A DNA stretch of 64,000 nucleotides from Eleginops maclovinus (lineage: Eukaryota > Chordata > Actinopteri > Perciformes > Eleginopidae), in assembly GCF_036324505.1 (NCBI RefSeq), contig NC_086360.1, positions 10,150,293-10,214,292 on the forward strand. Direction: 5' to 3'. The notes beneath the pieces are model-generated. The model did not search any database. It saw nothing but the letters and a program-made list of their open reading frames with translations, and was not told the DNA's origin. A program made the translations under genes and the position numbers. Shown one piece after another: positions 12,690 through 22,700 of this stretch; within the stretch, counting starts at the first letter, position 1; each line of letters begins with the position of its first letter.

Positions 12690-14005
12690 AGCGAGGACTT
12701 GATTGCGGCAGGGCCCTTTGCTGCTAATCATCCCCTTATTTGCCACTGTTTCTTGTCTATCTCTCTTGCCTCAGTCTGAAAGTCAGATCGGGTTATAAGG
12801 CAGTACACAGAAATATTGAGTGAATGAAATTTTCAGTGAATCCACCAATGCAATGACAGCCAAAACTATCTCCAGCAATGCAATACAAAGTTCCTTTGAC
12901 TACTGTTTCTTCAGATACTACAATCCCATTCTCCTCTAAGTCCTTCAAGTCAGCTAGTAAGAGAACAGCTTATCAACCCCAAATGCTTTGAAATCTTTTT
13001 CTCTACACAATAGAACAAGTGACATGTGGTTCGGGTCAGACCGTAAATGAGCTGGCAAATTAGCATCAGATAAATACAGCTAACACCTTGTCTTGTCTTT
13101 GCTAACCCTAAAGGGTTAACGACTTAAAAAACACCCTGGTAAAGCACTAGCTTGAAACATGATGGATTTTGACCCAAAAAATAATTTGATTTGAATATCT
13201 GACCATCACTTATGTCCCTTCAAATATTGGTAAACTCCTGACACAATTCTGCCACAGATCAGATTTTAATATACATTTTAAAGTCTCTTTCAAAGGCACA
13301 TTATAGGCAAATATATCTGTCCTGTTTTCATCTCTTCCTAAAAACATGTTCTCAGGCTCCACATAGTTGAAACCTTTTTTTTGAAAGACTGAGTTCTTGA
13401 GTAAGCTGTGATCATAGGCCCTGTATGAGATGCAGAGAACAGATCAAATCCCCTGAGGGACTCACAGTTTGGTGATGTCCTCATCTGATAATGACGTGTC
13501 ATTTTTTAACAGTAAAGTAAGTTTACTCAACGTATATGTCTGACCCAACTCATGTATGTTTTGCATCTCTTCAACAACGTTCTGTTTGGTTGAAGCAGGT
13601 AGTAAAAACTGTCCCTGCAATTTCAGGTAGAAATGTGGGTGGAAAATGAAGACTTAACCTTACAAACACGTGTGCATCCACTCACTATACAACTCACCAG
13701 AAGTTTTTTCTCAATATTCTCCTTTAAATGAGCTATTAAACCGTTAGTGTCTTGAGACTGACGTCCCCACAACGCCATTGCGCATTTAAAAGCGGTAACA
13801 GCCATCCCGGTGGTAACTCTAACAGGAGCAGACACATTATGCCTCCGGTAAAAATGACCCCAAAACGCTCCATATCTACAAAATGTCTGCTTGCAACCGG
13901 CCTCAAAGCACTTAAATAAACACCTTGCTTCATATCGATGCAGTCTACGATGAAGCACAACACCCCTCGATTTAGCGACTTGCCACAGAAATTACACTTA
14001 AACAT
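12690..14005 (-). pseudogene. Decayed copy of an uncharacterised multicopy fish zinc-finger family
   Basis: Exon A (14005-13698) starts ATG, MFKCNFCGKSLNRG, and continues one frame over as VVLHRRLHRYEARCLFKC and CKQTFCRYGAFWGHFYRRHN, a C2H2-like pattern. Exon B (13614-13466) has proper AG/GT borders and reads GQFLLPASTKQNVVEEMQ. Exon C (13420-13210) joins in phase, AYDHSLLKNSVFQ then NYVEPENMFLGRDENR, and ends at an in-frame TAA. Further 3', pieces such as NPSCFKLVLYQG, VVNPLG, LVLLCREKDFKAFG and GTLYCIAGDSFGCHCIGG continue the same family but carry stops. From memory these motifs recur in that order in a large, unnamed fish protein family of unknown function, possibly transposon-derived. One extra base in exon A and several stops make this copy a pseudogene. 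Confidence 0.65.
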
Positions 14006-15339
14006 GCCAACCTTTGCTAGAGTTAGCTACAGTTAACTAACGTTACAAAAAACACGTTCAGTCACCTGACCAGGTGTGTTGAGCTTTTTCAGATATGCGT
14101 CTGAAGCTTTGTGCGTTTCTAAGGCCAAATTCAGCCCAGTGGACGTTAACTAACGTTAGCTAACTTAATGCTCATCACAAAACTGCAGAAACACGTCATT
14201 ACAGCCTTAACTGTTGTAAGGGCAGCCAGAAGTAAACCATTTCTTGTTAAGATAACTGCAATAACTTCGCAAACTAAACGTTATGTTAAGGTTAAAGGAA
14301 AGCTAAGTTGAAGAAAAGCTGTTACTCTCAGAGTGTGAGAAATTGTGTAGCGCGCTTACGTCAGGCTCCAGACGGACTTTAGGCAGGTTTTTGCAGTAGT
14401 CCTCTTATATTATTAGGTAACATGTATTACTTCACCATAATCAATATGTTAATTGTAGCAAGTATATATCACAGACACAACGCTATTTGCGCTACTGGAC
14501 CAGTTCTAGATTTGGAGTGGGATAAACAACATAGAAATTGACCAGAAACCAGTATTTAAATTAACAGGCCGGCACTTTACTGATGTAAACGAAAACAAAA
14601 CATTAAAACACTTATTCAGACAATACAAAGTGAATATCAAAATACAGTGTAACCATTATACTTTAAATCACAATACTGAAAATTATGAAAACAAAAAATA
14701 CAATGTTGTTTGACACATAAACACTTAAACTCTGTTCAAGGTCAGTTCGGTATCTAATCCAGTTCAGAAAATCCACACACACAGACCACTCTCGAAGCAA
14801 GTCAACAGTCAAACCGTATGCAGAGGATCCCCAACGCACACTCTAACCCCAACTTCAACCCGGAAAAAAAAAACCTGACCTGCATAACAGGTCATAAAAT
14901 AAATAAATAAGACTATCAAATGAAATAAATAAGACTTCAGAATTACTAACATTACTGACTACGTTGTGTAGACGGAGCTAAAATGCCGTGGAGCGGTATC
15001 TTTTATCTCACACATCCGTCTTTTACATGTAATAAAACTCAATAAAACTAAACATTTTTCATCAAATACAATGTACATTCTTGTTAGGTTTCCTTAATAA
15101 ACCGTGAAATATCAGCTACTAAACAGTTTCTGTTTAAGACTTTCTTCACACAATCAATTTTAAGCAAACAACGTTTCAATTAAGTTGGTTGAAACTCACC
15201 AAAACCGCTGTGGCTGATCAAGATATGGTCTCTATGAATCACCACACAGATAGGTATTATTTTTCAATTTAATAACTGGTAAAGCCTCCCTTTGTCAGCA
15301 AAAACCTCAAACAAGCACATTAGCAACTACAGATCATAC
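14006..15339. other. No gene seen; upstream flank of the pseudogene
   Basis: It holds TAACGTTAGCTAACTT-type palindromic sequence near 14145-14165, and then AT-rich DNA. No open coding similarity, RNA gene or clear transposon ends were recognised. Confidence 0.4.
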
Positions 15340-15530
15340 CACGTACAGCAGCACCACTCTTCCCAAGGTTTCTTCCGTTTTTCCCTTTTAACTGTGGGGT
15401 TTCTTTGGAAGTGTTTCCTTGTCCGATGTGAGGGTCTAAGGACAGAGGGTGTCGTATTCATATTCTGTAGACACTGTGAAGTCCCTGAGACAAATGTAAA
15501 ATGTATGATATTGGGCTATATAAATAGACG

Positions 15531-15577
<47 letters not shown>

Positions 15578-15580
15578 CTG
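15340..15580 (+). mobile_element. Non-LTR retrotransposon 3' tail with (TTGA)n
   Basis: The stretch runs from 'aaggtttcttccgtttttcc' through 'ttgtccgatgtgagggtcta' to 'gatattgggctatataaata' and ends in a (TTGA)n microsatellite (15533-15580). This is the familiar 3' end of a family of fish LINEs and their dependent SINEs. Only the tail is present. From 15581 to about 16034 nothing further is recognised. Confidence 0.6.
15533..15580. repeat. (TTGA)n tetranucleotide repeat
   Basis: About eleven uninterrupted GATT/TTGA units, forming the terminal repeat of the preceding retrotransposon tail. Confidence 0.9.
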
Positions 15581-16034
15581 AGTGGAATAAACTAATGAAT
15601 ACATGAATTGATTGCTAATACCACATGCACGTTATGAGGTTTTTTTTTTTACTTTGGAAATGTTTGAATCAATTGTGGCTTCTCAACTGCTGTTTCCAAG
15701 GTGATGAATAAACGTTGATTCTCAGCTTTTAAACTATAACATGTCCATGACGATAAAATGTAGAACCTATTAATTAAAAACCTGTTTAATTTATTATTTT
15801 CATTTCATTTTGAAGATTTTTTTACTTGGATCTCTGATGTTTATCTCTGAATGGCAGAGTGCAACAGTAGCTGCTAAGGGTTTGAATGAATATAAGTGTG
15901 TAGCAGACTAAGCAGACATTTAAAAAAAATAAAATGATCGAATTTAGCTTTCAGCTTGCCAATCTGAGATACACGAAAAACAAAAACGGCTGAAAGTAAA
16001 ACCAATTCATTTTTACTAAAAACTTGAATCTGAT

Positions 16035-17351
16035 TTTTGCAAACACATGCTAAGAAATCAAACTATAGATGTCCATATATTAAGTTATGTGTATTAAAAT
16101 GGAATGACACAGGGGGAAAGTATTGAACACGCTTACTGAAATGTATTTAATACTTGGTACAAAAGCCTTTGTTGGTAATGACAGCTTCAAGACGCCTCCT
16201 GTATGGAGAAACTAGTCTCATGCATTGCTGTGATTTTGGCCCATTCTTCCACACAAACAGTCTTCAAGTCTTGAACGTTCCGTGGGCCTCTTCTATGAAC
16301 TCTGATCTTTAGTTCTTTCCATAGATTTTCCATTGGATTCAAGTCAGGTGATTGGCTGGGCCATTCTAGCAGCTTTATTTTCTTTCTCTGAAACCAATTG
16401 AGTTTCCTTGGCTGTGTGTTTGGGATCATTGTCTTGCTGAAATGTCCACCCTCGTTTCATCTTCATCATCCTGGTAGATGGCAGCAGATTTTTATCAAGA
16501 ATGTCTCTGCAAATTTTTCCATTCATCCTTCCTTCAATTATATGAAGCTTGCCAGTGCCGTATGCTGAAAAACAGCCCCCACACCATGATGTTCCAAACT
16601 CCACTGTTGGTATGGTGTTTCTGGGGTGATGTGCAGTGCCATTTCACCTCGAAACATAATGTGTATTACGGCATCCAAAGAGCTCAATTTTGGACTCATC
16701 TGACCAGACCATATTCTCCCAGTATTTCACAGGCGTATCTAAATGTTGTGCAGCAAACTTTCAATGAGCTTCAACATCCTTTTTCTTCAGCAATGGAGTC
16801 TTGCGTGGTGAGCGTGCATACAGGCCATAGTGGTTGAGTGCATTACTTATTGTTTTCTTTGAAACAATTGTACCTGCTAATTCCAGGTCTTTCTGAAGGT
16901 TTCCACAAGTGGTCCTTGGCTCTTGGACAACTCTTCTGATAATTGTTTTCAATCCTCTGTCAGAAATCTTGCGAGGAGCACCTGGTCGTGGCCGGTTTAT
17001 GGTGAAATTATGTTCTTTTCAATTCTGGATTATGGCCGCAAACAGTGCTCACTGCAACATTCAGAAGTTTAGAAACAATAAGGTTGCTTTACTGATAGAT
17101 TTTAGCTGGTGCCTTGGCTTTCCATGCCTTTTTTGCACATCCTTTTCTTCATGTGTTCAATACTTTTCATTGTGTCATTCCATCTTAATACACATAACTT
17201 AATTTATGGACATCTATGGTTAATTTCTTTGCATGTGTGGGTTGCATGGGTTGTTACTGACATCTGATGCAAATTCCATGTCAATAGCACCTTTAGAAAT
17301 ATATTTACTGAGAAAAATTGTGACATGTTCAATACTTATTTTACCCGCTGT
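16035..17351 (-). mobile_element. Tc1 element with IR/DR-type ends, left end truncated
   Basis: The right end has an outer direct-repeat copy (about 17311-17351, 'gttcaatacttattttaccc') and an inner copy (about 17150-17180, 'gttcaatacttttcattgtg'). At the left only the inner copy survives (16105-16130, 'gggggaaagtattgaacac'). The flanking 16040-16104, with 'atagatgtcc' and 'aagttatgtgtatta', matches 17181-17217 in inverted order. This is the IR/DR layout known from fish Tc1 elements such as Sleeping Beauty relatives. The left outer repeat, expected near 15900, is absent. Confidence 0.8.
16187..17150 (-). pseudogene. Decayed Tc1 transposase (minus strand)
   Basis: Reading from high to low coordinates: a GRPRPG-type linker with APRKISDRGLKTIIRRVV and SKKTISNALNHYGLYARSPR (DNA-binding half), then VWSDESKIELFG with the first catalytic Asp. 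After that come [14 protein letters not shown] with the second, and [18 protein letters not shown] with the third acidic residue. Several frame changes and internal stops are present, so no full protein can be made. The three DDE-motif neighbourhoods are better preserved than the linkers. Confidence 0.8.
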
Positions 17352-17814
17352 ATAATACTTCATAGCTTAAGGATATTTGAACCTTAATGTCTGGAAAGTA
17401 TTGACTGAAATAGAGCACCCATTCAACAAAACAACACTGAACCCACATAATACAGCCACAATAAAACCCTTTAATGCAATAGTGATTTAAATGCCAGTAG
17501 CCATGAGGCTGTCTGAACAAACAGACCGAGAGTATATTGCATAGGTTGTTAATTGGGGACAGTCCTTCATGATGGCGGAGTGAAAACAATAACCTGGGTC
17601 TCCAACAATCCTTCAGGGTCCCTCAGCAATAAAGTTCATGTTCTCGTTGACCATTTTTTCTTTAAACGTACAATCTCCCAGTGTTTGCTTCAGGACACTG
17701 CGGGAGTGTGTGTATGCATATTGATGCAAAGCATGGAGGTGGTGAGCTGGCTGGTCGCTGGGTCATGATGAATGTCCACTGCGGTGCAGAAAGTGTGCAG
17801 AGAGGCTTCCACAC
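17352..17814. other. No gene seen; downstream of ubac1
   Basis: Non-repetitive sequence between the Tc1 right end and the probable ubac1 poly(A) site. Short open frames exist on both strands but none is recognised. Confidence 0.35.
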
Positions 17815-17831
17815 GGGTGTAGAAATCCTTC

Positions 17832-17837
17832 TTTATT
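17832..17837 (-). promoter_or_regulatory. ubac1: Candidate poly(A) signal of ubac1
   Basis: AATAAA on the minus strand in the context TTTGAATAAAGAAGG, downstream of the ubac1 stop codon. Other weaker A-rich hexamers lie closer to the stop, so shorter forms are possible. Confidence 0.45.
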
Positions 17838-18369
17838 CAAACAACACTTTAAGTCACACTGAGACCTACCAGTTCATAAGCACATTTCACAATGGTTTGT
17901 AAAAACAACATTTGAATCATTTAATTTTTTTTCACATTTGTAGATTAGCTTGAGGTTTGCTAAAAAAAAAATGCTATAAATAAGAACAAGTTGCTAGTTT
18001 GGCTTCGATATAAATAATGTAATAATACATAGTTCAAACAGACACTTCTCTCTAAAAACATTTAAATATTTTCAAATATTGCATTTACGAAACCATGTCT
18101 TCTAGTGCTCTTATTCATAAAGTTCTCCACAGATTAGTTAAAGCCATTTTCAAATGCCGAAGTAGTAGGGGGTGAGCAGAGGTTCGCCATAAGGACAGGT
18201 TTAGAAAAACAATCTCAGCCTCCCTGAGCAGAAAGTCACATCAATACCACATTTTAAATATTGAATAAAAACACTCAAAAGCTTGGCAAAACACACCACC
18301 CTCCATATTGATTTTGTAACTCTCAGTACAAGCAGGAACGGCCTCAGCATGTCTTTTTGTAGCTTGAGA

Positions 18370-18418
18370 TTTTAAGTACTCAATGCAAAGGCATTGCAAA
18401 GGCATTGAGTACTTAAAA
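18370..18418. repeat. Perfect inverted repeat (17-bp arms, 15-nt loop) in the ubac1 3' UTR
   Basis: Arms 18370-18386 (ttttaagtactcaatgc) and 18402-18418 (gcattgagtacttaaaa) are exact reverse complements, separated by aaaggcattgcaaag. In RNA from either strand this would fold into a stem-loop. Confidence 0.95.
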
Positions 18419-19752
18419 AGAAATCTAATTGTAGAACACACTACCCATTGCAGTTCACACGCTTCTAAAACTCGAATCAAATATATTTCTTTACAGGTCA
18501 ACAGAAGTCCTTTGCTATTGCACAGAAATACAGGGCATTTTTCAATGGATAAAACTAATGACAAGGCAGGTTATATAGTGACATTTTGGTTTGGTTTGAC
18601 AGCATAAATGACCACTGCTCTCAAGAAAGAAAAGACAAAAGTAAACCAAAAGACCCAACACAGGTTGCGTCTTAAATTCTATTATTTCTTTGTGTATGAA
18701 GATGATTTCCCCCCTGCAGCATGAAGTGAAAATGCATCTTCATCATCCAAATTTAAGGTTAAAAAAGGCAAACCCCTTTAACATTAGCTCAGCTTCATTT
18801 CCACATTCAACTACAGCCGTTAGAGACGAAAAATGAACCCTTCTTTCAACTTCCTCAGTGCTGCAGTGAGTGATATTCATAGAGGTGAACAAGTGCTAAA
18901 TGAGCGCAACATGATAATATGACATTCAAGAGCACATTGACAATAAACACACAGGCCTAATATATAATTTTCTTGTAAAAACATGACTAAGACACAAACA
19001 GTTTAGTGTACAGCTTTCATCTAAAAAGGCAAGACAGTCAAATAAATATTCTTGAAGAAGCTCAAGGACAAATGTTCTCCACTTTTTAACTGAGAGGCGG
19101 TTGACTTACAGTGACCTCACAGGCGTGAATGGAGCGAGAGGTAACCCGTCTGAAAGCCCGTTTTAAACAAGCTAGAAGAAAAAAGGATACTTTAACAACC
19201 AGCCTCTCAATTATAAGCAGTTACTTTGATAAAAACCAGAAAAAGAGGGAAGAAAAGCAAAACGTGATACTGACAGAAGTCTTCCACACATTCACCACAA
19301 ATGAAATCTAACAATTTAAACAGACAAACAAAACTGTTATTGATATTTAAATATTGCAAAACATACAAAAAACGTTTTCTTTGTAGTGTAAACATTGAAT
19401 TCATGTCTGATGTCATTTCTGCACATGGAGAAATTATATAAAATAAATCATGTCCGTCATGAATATAAATTGTTCTCATTAAAATGTAAAAACAACATAC
19501 TAAATCTCTTTTTTTTATTATTACTGTAATAATGTATATGTTAACATTTCTTTTGTATAAGTGTATTTACTGTAGTATTATAAATAGTTTATATGTGTAA
19601 CATCTTAACTCATACTCCTCCAGCTTTGTCTTTACAAGGCAAAAACAATACTCGTGTCCCTGCCACACTCAGATACACACACATCCATACCCACGCTCAC
19701 ACACGCAAGCACACACAACCTGCCGCAGTCACACAGGGGTCACCAGGAGGCC

Positions 19753-22700
19753 CTATGTGCGATTGAGGGTCTGGAAGATTCTGGATATTTGGAGCATGAC
19801 AGGGCCGGTCTCAGGGTCGTTCATCCACTGCGTGCTGTTCAGAGGATTCTCCAGCATGTCTTCAAACGCTGCGCACAAACACAGGGTGAACCCATAAGAA
19901 TATATTTGAAGGAAACGGCAGCCTTTCAAAAGTCTTTAGAATGAATGTTATAGCGTTTTTGTTCTATCAATATACTTAACGATAAACATTATGTATCAGT
20001 TATGTGTTTGCATTGTTTAGGCACTGAAGCTTCTCGTTAAAAGGAAAAATAGATTATTTAAGGTCTTTTCACACCGAACCTGTACAGCTGAAATTAAAGC
20101 CGGGGCCTGTTTGGTCCCTTTTGATTAGTGGGGTGTTAAAAGCTCTAAATCAAACTCTGTTGCTGACCAAACAACCAGATGGAGATTACTTGAAGACACA
20201 AAGCGTATCAACCACTTCACGTTCTGATAGCCAAGAGCATGAAATAAAAAGCAAAACTAAAATCAAACGCATCTGCTCGTTACCTAGTCTTAAGAATGCA
20301 CTCTTTTTACTGTATAGCCTGTGGTCAGAGTTACATCTTTTTTCTCTGTGGCTATCGGCTTGTAACTAGTTTATGATGTAAGAAGTGTTGTTACATGAAG
20401 CAGACCAAAACTAACGAGGCACTCCTGTAGCTTGGTCTGACAGATGTTTTGCAGCACCATAGTTCCATTGACAAATTTCCCAGCAACCTAAATGAGCTGT
20501 ACTAGCCAGACAAACAGGCTCAAGTTTGACTAAATCAAAAAGGGTAAGTGGGTAACGCACTCTAAAATCCTACAATGTGCATCTTCTCTTCTTTGGTCAG
20601 TTAAGTTCATTGCATTTGTTAAATTAGGTTTCTTTTAGTTTTTTCAGCCTGCCTCAAGATGTTTACTGCGGAATGTGATTTCTTAATTATTACAGCATGA
20701 GTCTTTAATGTTCTGGAGGTGTAAACAGACTACATCATAACAAAATACTGATATTGAGATATTTGTTTATATTCTTGGTGCATTTGGTTGTGATTCAAAT
20801 CAGCTACTACCCTGGTTTTTCTACTAAATGTGCCTAGACTTTACCGAGCAGGGTCTTGGGATTGGTTAGGCCTAACTGGACCACTGGATTCTCCAGAATG
20901 GCTTGGAACAACGGGCTGTTGGTGTCGATGCCTTTGTCCAGATCTTCTGGAGAGGGTTTCCTGTCCCCCAGCAGCCACTCACACTGCAGGATGCAAAAAT
21001 ACACAGTGAAAAACCAAAAATCCCAAATTGGTTTTAGAAAATACATTAACATCTTTATGTAGGATTTTTATTCAAATGATTTCCTTTTTAATAATGAATA
21101 TTCTTTAAATTAGATATGAAAGGTCTTCATGTTTTGGACCACACATGGCCTTTGCAAATGGCTACAATAAGTAAAGTTTTCTATCAAAACAAAGAAGTCC
21201 AAATCATGATCTGCTGCTGCTGTATTTGTACTGTGCTTCCAACTCCTTTACTGCTGTACCAGCTCTGCTCGCAGACACTACTGTCAGGAGGAGTGGACCT
21301 ACCGCAGCATCCTGCTGGTTGTTATTCACCCGCAGAGCATCGACCACTTCCTTCTCGTCAAACCCCATCTCCATCAGCGCAATGACAGCCTGCAGAAACA
21401 AAGAAAAATACAATGTGTTTGGTCTTATTAACAAGATACACAGCCATAGTTCTATGAAGCCCAGCAGGCGTCTTGGGGAGAAAAACTAATTTGCAGACAG
21501 TGGAAGAAGTAGCTAGAAGTATTGCAAGTACTTAAACAGCAGTATGTGGAAATGTTTTGCTGGAAGATGGAATTTGAATCACTTTTCTATTTTCAGAGAT
21601 GCCGCGGAGCTGTGTTCCCTTGTTAAACTGAGGTACATTAAACTCTGCAATTAGTGAAATGAGAAGACTGTGAACATAATTAAAGTGACATAAAAACCCT
21701 ATGACTAAAGCCACTAAACGCGTAATATCCATCAGTGCACATTCCAATAATGTCTTTTTATAAAGGGGCTGCCTCTGTTCATCTATTCTATTTCCAAACA
21801 CTGAATGTTAGTTGATGCAGTTACAGACTGATCCGTCAGGTAAAAAAATTAATCACAGCCAGTTCTGAATTAAAAAGAATATAAGATCTTGGAGCTAAAG
21901 GATTCAGTCCGAAATGTGTGCTCTCTGTAGGGTTTGGAATGATAAATAGCATAGTCCAACATAACAAAAACTAATAGAAAACTCCAACATGAGCTATATA
22001 AAAGTAAGTAAAAGCCAAAGTAGTACTGAATGAAAGCGGAGACAGGATAAAGCCACCCACTCTTGAGTCCGGTCTGAACTCCCGTTTCCTGCGGATCCTC
22101 TTGAAGATCTCTGTTAGTTCGTCCTGCCTGCTGCTCTCTTCCGAGCTCGCCTGGCTGGAGAGACTGCGGAGAAGGTTAGGAACAGATGCAGAGAAAGAGG
22201 CAGAGGCTGAAGCAGAGGCAGAGGCTGAGGCCAAAGGGCCTGGTGTAGCAGCTGCTGTGGCTCCTGCTGCCCCAGAGGAGTCCTGTCCAGGTATGGGTGC
22301 GTCTACAGAGGGGTCGTCTACATGCTCGATAAGCCACTCCATCGCCTGGGTGACTGACATGCTGCAAAAAGAAAATTACATTTTTTGTGCTGACCTATTC
22401 CAAATTGTTTGAGTCATTTTCCGTTATGAGTGAGTTGTTATTTAAAAAAAAAAAAAACTTACTGATTCAATCTCAGCGCTTTGATGGCTCTGCTCTCAGG
22501 GAAACCCATCTCAGTGAGCTGCTGAAGGGCTGTTTCATCCACCCGGTCCTCTTCATCTTCATCCAACATTGCTACAAAAACACAAAGAGATCAGAGAATA
22601 ACAGTTAGGCAATGTGGGAAATACCTACAACAATTCACATGAGGATCTGCTTTTTTTATTGCAAGATACATACTAAAATATGGCTCAGTCAGGTAAAAGA

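Larger units (their letters stand above)
17815..19752 (-). other. ubac1: Probable ubac1 3' UTR
   Basis: The region from the ubac1 stop to the first clear minus-strand AATAAA (17832-17837). It is AT-rich, free of recognised transposons and without coding similarity. It contains a perfect 17-bp hairpin at 18370-18418. The length (about 1.9 kb) is an inference from the poly(A) signal, not from transcripts. Confidence 0.5.

Noticed and set aside
15292..15534. 80-codon plus-strand frame
   Set aside because: It overlaps a retrotransposon 3' tail and shows no protein motif.
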